Origin: Mycobacterium attenuatum
GTDB taxonomy: Bacteria; Actinomycetota; Actinomycetes; Mycobacteriales; Mycobacteriaceae
Length of the DNA stretch: 64,000 bases
Assembly (NCBI RefSeq): GCF_900566085.1
Contig: NZ_UPHT01000138.1
Span: 1-64,000 of the forward strand
Reading direction: 5' to 3'
Every line of letters begins with the position of its first letter. The first letter of the stretch is position 1. This document shows, piece after piece, positions 1 through 8,261 of this stretch. The notes beneath the pieces were generated by a model. The model did not search any database, was not told where the DNA came from, and saw nothing but the letters and a program-made list of their open reading frames with translations. The position numbers were made by a program, and so were the translations under genes.

Positions 1-129
1 TTCATCACCCAGTTGGGTCGCAACTTCCAGGTGATCTACGAGCAGGCCAACGCCCACGGCCAGAAGGTCCAGGCCGCCGGCAGCAACATGGCGCAAACCG
101 ACAGCGCCGTCGGCTCCAGCTGGGCCTGA
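1..129 (+). CDS. C-terminal fragment of an EsxI/EsxN-type WXG100 (ESAT-6-like) protein
   Basis: The first 42 codons of the window read through to a TGA at 127-129. They encode the end of an ESAT-6-like protein, with segments FITQLGRNFQ, VIYEQANAHG and MAQTDSAVGSSWA. This matches the remembered C-terminus of the Mtb9.9 subfamily (EsxI, EsxK, EsxL, EsxN, EsxO of M. tuberculosis), small helical hairpins secreted by type VII systems as dimers with a CFP-10-like partner. The WXG turn and the partner gene lie left of the window. Which paralogue it is cannot be told from the tail. It converges on the PPE gene; in M. tuberculosis esxI, esxJ and PPE15 run in the same direction, so this arrangement differs. 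Confidence 0.9.
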   Translation, partial: FITQLGRNFQVIYEQANAHGQKVQAAGSNMAQTDSAVGSSWA

Positions 130-141
130 ACCGACAGCAAT

Positions 142-179
142 AAGTGTGGCCGCACACCGGTGGGTGTGCGGCCACACTT
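142..179. terminator. Perfect 17-bp hairpin between convergent esx and PPE genes
   Basis: Bases 142-158 (AAGTGTGGCCGCACACC) are exactly complementary to 163-179, leaving a 4-base loop at 159-162. The hairpin sits 12 bases after the esx stop and 14 bases before the PPE stop codon on the other strand, so it can act for both converging genes. There is no long U-tract, which is usual for mycobacterial hairpin terminators. Confidence 0.75.
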
Positions 180-192
180 GTGCGCCGGCAGA

Positions 193-1500
193 TCAGCCGC
201 CCATCGGCGAACGGGGAATCACCGACGACCGGACCCCGACCCGCTGAACCGCACCGTCGGCTTCGCGCCCGACCATGCCCCCGAGCGGCAGCTTGGAAAC
301 CGTGGCGCCATGCGCCGCAGCCGGGACCGCGCCGAATTGGCCTTCCGGTAGCGCAACGGCCCCGGCCGGGGTCACGGGTGCCGTCGACAGCGCCTCCGCC
401 CAGCTTGGTGGCACCGACAACGTTCCCAGCGAGGACGCCTGGCCCAGGCTGGCCGATGCTGCAGGACTGGTGATCGCCGGCACCCCCGCCGCCCCTAGCG
501 GGCCCAAGCCGCCCGATTGGGTCAGCTCGTCGGCGCCCAGGTAGTCCAGTCCCACGCCGAAGAAGTCGAGCCCAACACCACCGCCGTCCAAACCGACCAG
601 CCCGACCGCGTCCATCCCCAGCCCGGTCGTATCTTCAACCAGCCCCAGCTGGCTCCCGCTGAGGCCGGTCAACCCCGTCGCCGCCCCCTCCAGAACGTCC
701 ACGCTGTTACCGGCCCCCTTGAGCGCGCCCTTGCCGGAAATGCCGGTCAGACTCGACAAGGCGGTGATCGGCGCACTGGCCCCGGACGACGCCACGGTTG
801 CTGCGTTGCCCGTCGCCGCCGATGACAGCGCCCCGGTGGAGGGCCCCGGGGCGGCCATCGCCTGCAGAACCTGGGGAACCGCGGACAGCGACGACGTCAT
901 GGTCTGCGCATCGGCACCGGCCGAGCCCCCGACCGCGTTGCTCATCGCGGCCGCTTGGCTGGCCAGGCCACCCGGATTGGTGGTCTGCGGCGGGCACTCG
1001 AACGGCGCCAGACTCGTCACCGCCGCGGAGCTGTCGGCATAGGCGTACATCGCCGCGGCGTCCCGTGCCCACATTTCGCTGTAGTGCGCCTCGGTGGCCG
1101 CGATCGCCGGTGTGTTCTGACCCAGAATGTTGGTCGCCACGAGCGCCGCCAGCTCGGCCCGGTTCGCCGCGATCACCGGCGGCGGCACCGTCATGACGAA
1201 GGCCGATTCATAGGCGGTTACTGCGGCTGCGGCCTGAGCGGCCGCTTGCTCGCAGCCTACGGCGGTGGCCCGCATCCACGCCAGGTAGGGCGCGGCGGCG
1301 GCCGCCATGGACATCGACGCCGGCCCCGCCCACGACTGCACCGTCACGCTTGACACTACTGACTCGTAACCGCTTGCCACGGAATGCAATTCGGTTGCCA
1401 GATCCTGCCATCCTGTGGCCGCGGCCAGCATCGTCCCCGGCCCCGGGCCCGCATACAAGCGACCGGAATTGACTTCCGGCGGCAGTCCCCCAAAATCCAT
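193..1500 (-). CDS. PPE family protein, SVP subfamily
   Basis: A 435-residue PPE protein. It opens MDFGGLPPEVNS with the Pro-Pro-Glu signature at residues 8-10, and has the WxG-type turn SWAGPASMSM near residue 57, where PPE proteins meet their PE partner. The variable half contains GTLSVPPSW, which fits the GxxSVPxxW signature of the PPE-SVP subfamily, and the protein ends in the common tail VIPRSPMGG. PPE proteins are exported by ESX type VII systems, mostly to the cell envelope; this one's role is unknown. A Gly/Leu-rich run between the helical domain and the SVP motif is low complexity. The ATG is preceded by GGGAGGGA at a good distance. No PE gene lies next to it in the window. Confidence 0.95.
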   Translation of the reverse strand: MDFGGLPPEVNSGRLYAGPGPGTMLAAATGWQDLATELHSVASGYESVVSSVTVQSWAGPASMSMAAAAAPYLAWMRATAVGCEQAAAQAAAAVTAYESAFVMTVPPPVIAANRAELAALVATNILGQNTPAIAATEAHYSEMWARDAAAMYAYADSSAAVTSLAPFECPPQTTNPGGLASQAAAMSNAVGGSAGADAQTMTSSLSAVPQVLQAMAAPGPSTGALSSAATGNAATVASSGASAPITALSSLTGISGKGALKGAGNSVDVLEGAATGLTGLSGSQLGLVEDTTGLGMDAVGLVGLDGGGVGLDFFGVGLDYLGADELTQSGGLGPLGAAGVPAITSPAASASLGQASSLGTLSVPPSWAEALSTAPVTPAGAVALPEGQFGAVPAAAHGATVSKLPLGGMVGREADGAVQRVGVRSSVIPRSPMGG

Positions 1501-1732
1501 CGCGCATCCCTCCCTGCTGCGTGTTATTTGTCGTGGCTCACCTGCGGCTTTGGTACCCCCGGCGGGAGACAGGCCGCCGTACCGGCTCGAGGTCAGCCCC
1601 CCGTCCCGAGCACTGCATCAAAGCCACCAAACCGCGCAGCGGCTGCAGAACTTCGTCAATACGGCCCGACCCGGTGGAGCCTTCGGCTAGTTGCCGGCGG
1701 GTGTTGCGGCATCCGCTCCCCAATAGCTGACG

Positions 1733-1774
1733 CCAACAAAATGCACATCAAACACTTGCATATAACACATATAC
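1733..1774. promoter_or_regulatory. AT-rich control region upstream of trcR, probable TrcR target
   Basis: The 377-base gap between the PPE start (1500) and trcR (1878) has no convincing gene. Its middle holds an A/T-rich stretch with TGCATATAACACATATAC near 1757-1774, in strong contrast to its surroundings. TrcR of M. tuberculosis is reported to bind an AT-rich sequence in its own promoter, so this is the natural candidate for autoregulation. It may also affect the divergent PPE gene. No clear -35/-10 pair could be assigned. Confidence 0.45.
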
Positions 1775-1877
1775 GCCCGTCGCCGCGGGAAGCGCCGGAA
1801 GCCGCCGGACACGGCTACATTTGAGGTTGCTATGAGCTCTGTGACGATCCCATGTGAGCTTGACAGTATGGGGAACC

Positions 1878-2651
1878 ATGACCGCAATGACCGGACAACC
1901 TCGCACTCAACGTCCGCGCCAAGCCATTCTGGGGCAGCTGCCCCGCATTCATCGTGCCGACGGTTCACCGATCCGCGTCTTACTGGTCGACGACGAGCCC
2001 GCGCTGACCAACCTGGTCAAGATGGCGCTGCATTACGAAGGCTGGGACGTCGAGATAGCACACAACGGTCGGGAGGCCATCGCCAAGTTCGAAAGAATCG
2101 GCCCCGACGTTCTGGTCCTGGACATCATGTTGCCCGATGTGGACGGGCTGCAGATTCTGCAGCGGGTCCGCGAGTCCGAGGACTACACGCCGACCCTGTT
2201 CCTGACCGCCCGGGACTCGGTGATGGATCGGGTTACCGGTCTGACCGCCGGCGCCGACGATTACATGACCAAACCGTTCAGCCTCGAGGAACTGGTCGCC
2301 CGGCTGCGCGGACTGCTGCGCCGTTCCAGTCATCTGGCGCCCCCGGCTGATGAATCCCTCAAGGTGGGCGACCTCAAGCTGGACGCCGCCAGCCGCGAAG
2401 TCACCCGGGGCGGCACACCGATATCGCTGTCGTCGACCGAGTTCGAGTTGCTGAGGTTCCTGATGCGCAATCCGCGTCGCGCGCTGAGCCGCACCGAGAT
2501 CCTCGACCGCGTCTGGAACTACGACTTCGCCGGACGCACCAGCATTGTCGACCTCTATATCTCGTATCTGAGGAAGAAGATCGACGCTGACCGCGAGCCG
2601 ATGATTCACACCGTCCGCGGGATTGGATACATGCTGCGACCAGCCGAATGA
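1878..2651 (+). CDS. trcR: TrcR, OmpR/PhoB-type response regulator
   Basis: A 257-residue response regulator. The receiver domain (about residues 33-145) has the acidic pair in LLVDDEP, the phospho-acceptor Asp82 in VLVLDIMLPD, the switch Thr in FLTARDS and the conserved Lys in DDYMTKPF. The C-terminal winged helix (about 160-257) ends in TVRGIGYMLRPAE, the typical OmpR-family wing. The ATG at 1878 is chosen because GGGGAACC precedes it and it gives the length remembered for M. tuberculosis TrcR (Rv1033c); an in-frame start at 1854 is possible. It is followed at once by its kinase trcS. In M. tuberculosis TrcR activates its own operon and represses Rv1057. Confidence 0.95.
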   Translation: MTAMTGQPRTQRPRQAILGQLPRIHRADGSPIRVLLVDDEPALTNLVKMALHYEGWDVEIAHNGREAIAKFERIGPDVLVLDIMLPDVDGLQILQRVRESEDYTPTLFLTARDSVMDRVTGLTAGADDYMTKPFSLEELVARLRGLLRRSSHLAPPADESLKVGDLKLDAASREVTRGGTPISLSSTEFELLRFLMRNPRRALSRTEILDRVWNYDFAGRTSIVDLYISYLRKKIDADREPMIHTVRGIGYMLRPAE

Positions 2652-2658
2652 GCCGGCA

Positions 2659-4173
2659 GTGACCGGGGACCGCAACACTCCTCGCTGGTTTCCCCGTTCA
2701 TTACGCGGGCAGTTGTTGCTCGGCGTACTGGCCGTCGTGACGGTGGTGCTGGTGGCCGTGGGCGCCGTCTCGGTACTCAGCCTGCGTGGTTACGTCACCG
2801 CGATGAACGACGCCGAGGTCGCGGAGTCCCTACATGCGCTGAGCCACTCCTACGCCAGATACCGCAATGGCGAACACACGTCGGTTCACAGCGGCACTCC
2901 CCCGGTATCCCAGGCGCTGCTGGAGTTCACGGGGCAAACCCCGGGGAACCTCATTGCCGTGGTGCGCGACGGTGTGGTGATCGGCTCGGCCGTCTTCTCC
3001 GAGGACGAGCCACAACCTGCGCCGCCCGACGTGATCCGCGCCATCGAAGCACAATCCTGGGACGACGGCCCATCCCGTGTCGAAACCCTGGGCAGCTTGG
3101 GTTCCTATCAGGTTGCCAGCCGCGCGGCCGGAACCGACCGTCTCATTGTCGGCGTCTCGCTCAATCTCGCCGACCAGATCATCGCCCGCAAGAACATCAC
3201 CACCACCGTGCTTGTCGCGACTGCACTGGTGATCACGGCGGTACTCACGGTCTGGGTGGTCGGATACGCCCTTCGGCCGCTGCGTCGGCTCGCCGCAACC
3301 GCCGCCGAAGTCGCCGCATTGCCGCTTGCCGGCGAGGACCACCGGATCAGCGTGCGGGTCCGGCCGGAGGACACCGACCCGGACAACGAAGTCGGAATTG
3401 TCGGGAATACGTTGAATCGGTTGCTGGACAACGTGGATAGCGCATTGCAGCACCGTGTCGACTCCGATCTGCGGATGCGGCAGTTCATCACCGACGCCAG
3501 CCACGAGCTGCGGACCCCACTCGCCGCCATCCAGGGCTACGCGGAACTGACCCGTCAAGACAGTTCGGCCCTGCCACCCACCACCGAATATGCGTTGGCG
3601 CGCATCGAGTCCGAGGCACGTCGAATGGCCTCACTGGTGGACGAGCTGCTGCTGCTGTCCCGCCTGGGCGAGGGAGAAGACCTCCAAACCGAAGACCTCG
3701 ACTTGACCGATCTGGTCATGAACGCCGTGAACGACGCGACGGTGGCAGCGCCGAGCCACCAGTGGGTCAAAGAGCTGCCCGACGAACCGGTGTTGGTCAA
3801 CGGCGATCATGCCCGGCTGCACCAGCTCGTCAGCAACCTGCTCACCAACGCCTGGGTGCACACTCCGCCCGGCGTCACCGTGACCACCGGGATCACCCGT
3901 CATTTCGATGCACCTGAGGGGTCATACGTCGAGCTGACGGTGACCGACGACGGGCCCGGCATCGACCCCGACGTCGTGCCCCATCTGTTCGAGCGGTTCG
4001 TACGCGCCAACACATCGCGCTCGGATCCGGCTGGCCACGGATTGGGCCTGGCCATTGTCAACTCGATCGTCAAGGCGCACCACGGCTCGGTCACCGCCGA
4101 GTCCGCACAAGGCCGGACGGTTTTTCGGGTCAGACTGCCGATGATCGACCGGGCGAGCACGGCCACCGGATAG
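2659..4173 (+). CDS. trcS: TrcS, membrane sensor histidine kinase
   Basis: Partner kinase of TrcR, 504 residues from the GTG at 2659, seven bases after the trcR stop. An ATG at 2623 inside trcR would add 12 residues. There is an N-terminal membrane helix (LLLGVLAVVTVVLVAVGAV), an extracytoplasmic sensing part, and a second helix (VLVATALVITAVLTVWVVGY) followed by HAMP. The dimerisation box DASHELRTPLAA carries the phospho-acceptor His282. The ATPase domain shows the N box (NLLTNAW), G1 (DDGPGI) and G2 (GHGLGLAI). All kinase motifs are intact. The ligand is unknown. Confidence 0.94.
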   Translation: MTGDRNTPRWFPRSLRGQLLLGVLAVVTVVLVAVGAVSVLSLRGYVTAMNDAEVAESLHALSHSYARYRNGEHTSVHSGTPPVSQALLEFTGQTPGNLIAVVRDGVVIGSAVFSEDEPQPAPPDVIRAIEAQSWDDGPSRVETLGSLGSYQVASRAAGTDRLIVGVSLNLADQIIARKNITTTVLVATALVITAVLTVWVVGYALRPLRRLAATAAEVAALPLAGEDHRISVRVRPEDTDPDNEVGIVGNTLNRLLDNVDSALQHRVDSDLRMRQFITDASHELRTPLAAIQGYAELTRQDSSALPPTTEYALARIESEARRMASLVDELLLLSRLGEGEDLQTEDLDLTDLVMNAVNDATVAAPSHQWVKELPDEPVLVNGDHARLHQLVSNLLTNAWVHTPPGVTVTTGITRHFDAPEGSYVELTVTDDGPGIDPDVVPHLFERFVRANTSRSDPAGHGLGLAIVNSIVKAHHGSVTAESAQGRTVFRVRLPMIDRASTATG

Positions 4174-4311
4174 CCAGTACGGCCGTAAAACTCGCCGGGG
4201 CCGCCGTAAAGAAACCGTTAAGGCGGCTCCCGCTCGGCGTCGGCGGCGCCTAGCCTCTGTCTGGCCCGCTACCGGAGGGCGGTTCGTCGTTTCGTGTCGA
4301 GAAAGACAGAT
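4174..4311 (+). promoter_or_regulatory. kdp promoter region with phased GCCGTAAA-type repeats
   Basis: The 138 bases between trcS and the kdp operon contain GCCGTAAA at 4182-4189 and again at 4203-4210, and a related ACCGTTAAG at 4214-4222. The start-to-start distances are 21 and 11 bases, that is two and one helical turns, as expected for direct-repeat sites of an OmpR-type regulator. The last two lie inside an inverted repeat GCCGCC (4200-4205) / GGCGGC (4222-4227). KdpE is the likely ligand; TrcR is an alternative. This is pattern reading only. Confidence 0.4.
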
Positions 4312-4389
4312 ATGTCCGTGGTGGTTTACCTGGCGCTGACCGTGGCCGTCTTTGCCGCGCTCAGCGCACTGCTGAGGTTGGACCTATGA
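4312..4389 (+). CDS. 25-residue hydrophobic microprotein leading the kdp operon
   Basis: A 25-codon frame (MSVVVYLALTVAVFAALSAL then LRLDL) runs into kdpF with an ATGA overlap, its stop being shared with the kdpF start. The product is a single predicted membrane helix with a short charged tail. A GAGAAAGA stretch lies upstream of the ATG. The chain of overlaps microORF-kdpF-kdpA suggests translational coupling. It could be a leader that couples translation, or a small subunit-like peptide of the Kdp pump next to KdpF. It resembles no family that I can name with certainty. Confidence 0.6.
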   Translation: MSVVVYLALTVAVFAALSALLRLDL

Positions 4390-4475
4390 GCGCCGCCAAC
4401 GCCGTCGGTCTGGCCCTTGCGGTGCTCGTGGCGCTGTTGCTGGTGGCCGCCCTGGTGTATCCGGAGAAGTTCTGA
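4386..4475 (+). CDS. kdpF: KdpF, small stabilising subunit of the Kdp K+ pump
   Basis: A 29-residue single-helix protein (MSAANAVGLALAVLVALLLV, then AALVYPEKF). The aromatic-Pro-Glu-Lys/Arg-Phe ending is the hallmark of KdpF, which lies in the membrane against KdpA and KdpB and stabilises the complex in E. coli. Its ATG overlaps the preceding microORF stop and its TGA overlaps the kdpA ATG. Confidence 0.9.
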   Translation: MSAANAVGLALAVLVALLLVAALVYPEKF

Positions 4476-6145
4476 TGAGCGACACCACAGCGGCCGTGTT
4501 GTTCCTCGGGCTGCTGGTCGCCGCACTGACGGCGGTACACGTCCCGCTCGGCGACTACATGTTTCGCGTGTACAGCTCCGAAACACACTGGCGCACAGAA
4601 CGTTTCATTTACCGATTGATCGGCGCGGATCCCGATGCCGAACAGACGTGGGCGGCGTATGCCCGTAGCGTGCTGGCTTTTTCGGCAGTGAGCGTCATAT
4701 TCCTGTTCGCCCTGCAGCTGGTGCAGGACAAGCTGCCGCTGCACCTTGCCCATCCGGCTACACCGATGACACCGGCACTTGCCTGGAACACGGCGGTCAG
4801 CTTCGTCACCAACACCAATTGGCAGGCATATTCCGGAGAATCCACCCAGGGGCACCTGGTACAGATGGCCGGTTTGGCGGTGCAGAACTTCGTGTCCGCA
4901 GCGGTGGGCATGGCCGTTGCCGTGGCCCTCGTCCGGGGATTTGCCCGCAACCGCACCGGTGAACTCGGCAACTTCTGGGTGGACCTGGTGCGCGGCACGC
5001 TGCGCATCCTCCTGCCGATAGCCGTGCTGGGCGCGGTGGTGCTCGTCATGGGCGGCGTGGTCCAGAACTTCCATCTCAACGATCAGGTTGTCACCACGCT
5101 GGCCGGAACACCGCAGACCATCCCGGGCGGCCCGGTCGCCAGCCAGGAGGTGATCAAGGAACTCGGCACCAACGGCGGCGGCTTCTACAACGCCAACTCG
5201 GCACACCCGTTTGAGAACCCGACCGCCTGGACCAACTGGGTGGAAATCTTCCTGCTGCTGGTCATCAGCTCCGCGCTGCCCCGGACGTTCGGCCGGCTGG
5301 TGGGCAGCAAGCGGCAGGGCTACGCGATTGCGGCGATCGTCGCGGTGATCGCCGTCTTCAGCGTCACCACGATGATGTTGTTACAGCTGCAGCACCACGG
5401 CACCGTGCCCAGCGCGGTGGGTGCGTCGACCGAAGGAGTCGAGCAGCGCTTCGGCGTTGCCGACTCAGCGGTCTTCGCCGACGCCACCACGCTGACATCC
5501 ACCGGAGCCGTCGACTCGACGCACGACTCCTACACCAGCCTGGGCGGCATGATGACGCTGTTCAACATGCAACTGGGCGAGGTCGCACCCGGCGGCACCG
5601 GCTCCGGCCTATACGGCCTCCTGATCCTGGCCGTCATCACCGTGTTCGTCGCCGGGTTGATGGTCGGGCGGACCCCGGAATACCTCGGCAAGAAGATCAG
5701 ACCCCGGGAAATGAAACTGGCGGCCGGATATTTTCTGGTGACTCCGCTGATCGTGCTGGTGGGCACCGCCGTAGCAATGGCCCTGCCCGGCGAGCGGGAC
5801 GGCATGGCCAACACCGGGCCACACGGCCTGTCGGAGGTGCTCTATGCGTTCACCTCGGCGGCCAACAACAATGGTTCGGCGTTTGCGGGTCTGGCGGTCA
5901 ACACGGTCTGGTACAACACCGCCTTGGGCTTGGCGATGCTCTTCGGTCGCTTCCTGCCGATGATTCTGGTGCTGGCACTGGCCGGTTCGCTGGCCCGGCA
6001 GGGCACCACCCCGGAATCGGCCGGGACCTTACCCACCCACCGGCCGCAGTTCGTCGGCCTGGTGGTCGGTGTGACCGTCATCCTGGTGGCCCTGACGTTC
6101 CTGCCCGCGCTGGCGCTCGGGCCGCTCGCCGAAGGGATCCACTGA
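4475..6145 (+). CDS. kdpA: KdpA, K+-translocating subunit of the Kdp ATPase
   Basis: 556 residues, the usual KdpA length, with about ten hydrophobic segments. KdpA is a channel-like protein of the SKT superfamily that selects K+ and passes it to the KdpB transport site. Four pore-loop regions are visible: NTNWQAYSGE, GTNGGGFYNANSAHPFENPT, the segment around YTSLGGMMTLFNMQLGEV, and TSAANNNGSAFAG. The start ATG overlaps the kdpF stop (TGATG), so translation is coupled. The stop is four bases before the kdpB GTG. Confidence 0.97.
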   Translation: MSDTTAAVLFLGLLVAALTAVHVPLGDYMFRVYSSETHWRTERFIYRLIGADPDAEQTWAAYARSVLAFSAVSVIFLFALQLVQDKLPLHLAHPATPMTPALAWNTAVSFVTNTNWQAYSGESTQGHLVQMAGLAVQNFVSAAVGMAVAVALVRGFARNRTGELGNFWVDLVRGTLRILLPIAVLGAVVLVMGGVVQNFHLNDQVVTTLAGTPQTIPGGPVASQEVIKELGTNGGGFYNANSAHPFENPTAWTNWVEIFLLLVISSALPRTFGRLVGSKRQGYAIAAIVAVIAVFSVTTMMLLQLQHHGTVPSAVGASTEGVEQRFGVADSAVFADATTLTSTGAVDSTHDSYTSLGGMMTLFNMQLGEVAPGGTGSGLYGLLILAVITVFVAGLMVGRTPEYLGKKIRPREMKLAAGYFLVTPLIVLVGTAVAMALPGERDGMANTGPHGLSEVLYAFTSAANNNGSAFAGLAVNTVWYNTALGLAMLFGRFLPMILVLALAGSLARQGTTPESAGTLPTHRPQFVGLVVGVTVILVALTFLPALALGPLAEGIH

Positions 6146-6149
6146 AACC

Positions 6150-8261
6150 GTGACGCGTACCACCACTTCGGCTAGACACCTGCTCGATCCGGCGTTGCTG
6201 CTGCGGTCGCTGCCCGACGCGCTGCGCAAGCTCGACCCGCGCACCTTGTGGCGCAATCCCGTGATGTTCATCGTCGAGATCGGTGCCACGTGGGCAGCGA
6301 TCCTGGCGATCGGCGACAGCACCTGGTTCAGCTGGCTGGTCGTGTTCTGGCTTTGGCTCACCGTCATTTTCGCCAACCTTGCCGAAGCGGTAGCCGAGGG
6401 ACGCGGCAAAGCGCAGGCCGACACCTTGCGGCGGGCGAAGGCCGACACCGTCGCACACCGGCTGCGGAATTGGTCACCGGGAACTGCAGGCACACCCGAA
6501 GACCCCGAAGACGTTGCCGCGCCACTGCTGCAGCCGGGCGACATCGTCGTCGTCGCGGCGGGCGAGGTCATTCCCGGCGACGGTGACGTGGTGGAAGGCA
6601 TTGCCTCCGTTGACGAATCGGCCATCACCGGAGAGTCGGCACCGGTGATCCGCGAATCCGGCGGCGACCGCTCATCGGTGACCGGTGGTACGACCGTGCT
6701 GTCGGATCGCATCGTCATCAGAATCACCCAAAAACCGGGCGAGAGCTTCGTGGACCGGATGATCGCGCTGGTGGAGGGCGCCAACCGGCAGAAGACCCCC
6801 AACGAGATCGCGCTCAACATCCTGCTCGCGGCGCTGACCATCATCTTCGTATTCGCGGTCGCCACGCTGCAGCCGCTGGCGATCTACTCCAAAGCCAACA
6901 ACCCGGGTGTGCCCGATACCCAGGCGCTTGGCGCCGGCGGCATCAGCGGCATCGTGGCGGTCGCGCTGCTGGTGTGCTTGATTCCCACCACAATTGGGGC
7001 GCTGTTGTCGGCAATCGGGATCGCGGGCATGGACCGGCTGGTGCAACGCAACGTGCTGGCCATGTCCGGACGGGCGGTCGAGGCCGCCGGGGACGTCAAC
7101 ACGCTGCTGCTGGACAAGACCGGGACCATCACCCTCGGCAATCGGGAGGCGTCGGAATTCATTCCGGTGCACGGGATCAGCGCCGAGGAGCTCGCCGACG
7201 CCGCACAGCTGTCCAGCCTGGCCGACGAAACACCGGAGGGGCGCTCCATCGTGGTCTATGCCAAACAGGCGTACGGATTGCGCGCCCACACCCCGGGCGA
7301 CCTCGACGACGCCTCCTGGGTGGAATTCACTGCGGTGACCCGGATGTCGGGTGTCGACCTGGACGGGCGAAAGCTGCGGAAGGGAGCGGCCAGCTCGGTC
7401 GCCGAATGGGTACGCGGCAACGGCGGCGATGTTCCGGCCGAACTCGGACAGATTGTCGACGGCATTTCCGCCGCCGGGGGCACGCCGCTGGTGGTGGGCC
7501 GGGTGGATCACCGAAAAGCGCAGGTGCTCGGGGTCATTCACCTCAAAGACGTGGTCAAGCAGGGCATGCGGGCGCGCTTCGACGCGATGCGCCAGATGGG
7601 AATTCGCACCGTGATGATCACCGGTGATAACCCGTTGACCGCCAAAGTAATTGCCGATGAAGCCGGTGTCGACGACTTTCTGGCCGAGGCCACACCCGAG
7701 GACAAGCTGATGCTGATCAAGCACGAGCAGCACGGCGGGCGCCTGGTTGCGATGACCGGCGACGGCACCAACGACGCGCCGGCACTGGCCCAGGCCGATG
7801 TCGGGGTGGCGATGAACACCGGCACCGCTGCCGCCAAGGAAGCCGGCAACATGGTGGATCTGGATTCCGATCCCACCAAGCTCATCGAGATCGTCGAAAT
7901 CGGTAAGCAATTGCTGATCACCCGCGGTGCGCTGACCACATTTTCGATCGCCAACGACATCGCCAAGTATTTCGCCATCATCCCGGCGATGTTCGTAGCC
8001 CTGTTCCCCGGCCTGGATCTGCTCAACGTGATGCGGCTACACAGCCCGCAATCGGCCATCCTGTCCGCGGTGATCTTCAATGCCGTCATCATCATCGCGC
8101 TGATTCCACTGGCATTGCGCGGGGTCCGCTACACGCCCAGCCGCGCCTCGAAGCTGCTCAGCCGCAACCTCTACCGCTACGGCGTCGGTGGCCTCATAGC
8201 GCCGTTCATCGGGATCAAGGTCATCGACTTGGTCGTCCAACTACTGCCGGGGATGTCGTAG
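6150..8261 (+). CDS. kdpB: KdpB, catalytic P-type ATPase subunit of the Kdp pump
   Basis: 703 residues, full length for KdpB (type IA P-type ATPase). The actuator domain has SAITGESAPV with the TGES loop. The phosphorylation site is Asp322 in DKTGTITLGN, the nucleotide-binding region includes KGAASSV, and the hinge motif TGDGTNDAPALAQAD is intact. Hydrophobic segments sit at the N-terminus, in the middle, and at the C-terminus (FAIIPAMFVALFPGLDLLNV). It hydrolyses ATP to drive K+ uptake under K+ limitation. The GTG start at 6150 follows kdpA; kdpC begins directly after the stop. Confidence 0.97.
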   Translation: MTRTTTSARHLLDPALLLRSLPDALRKLDPRTLWRNPVMFIVEIGATWAAILAIGDSTWFSWLVVFWLWLTVIFANLAEAVAEGRGKAQADTLRRAKADTVAHRLRNWSPGTAGTPEDPEDVAAPLLQPGDIVVVAAGEVIPGDGDVVEGIASVDESAITGESAPVIRESGGDRSSVTGGTTVLSDRIVIRITQKPGESFVDRMIALVEGANRQKTPNEIALNILLAALTIIFVFAVATLQPLAIYSKANNPGVPDTQALGAGGISGIVAVALLVCLIPTTIGALLSAIGIAGMDRLVQRNVLAMSGRAVEAAGDVNTLLLDKTGTITLGNREASEFIPVHGISAEELADAAQLSSLADETPEGRSIVVYAKQAYGLRAHTPGDLDDASWVEFTAVTRMSGVDLDGRKLRKGAASSVAEWVRGNGGDVPAELGQIVDGISAAGGTPLVVGRVDHRKAQVLGVIHLKDVVKQGMRARFDAMRQMGIRTVMITGDNPLTAKVIADEAGVDDFLAEATPEDKLMLIKHEQHGGRLVAMTGDGTNDAPALAQADVGVAMNTGTAAAKEAGNMVDLDSDPTKLIEIVEIGKQLLITRGALTTFSIANDIAKYFAIIPAMFVALFPGLDLLNVMRLHSPQSAILSAVIFNAVIIIALIPLALRGVRYTPSRASKLLSRNLYRYGVGGLIAPFIGIKVIDLVVQLLPGMS

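Noticed and set aside
6672..7910. 412-codon frame on the - strand inside kdpB
   Set aside because: Antisense to conserved P-type ATPase motifs, with no recognisable fold or start signal.
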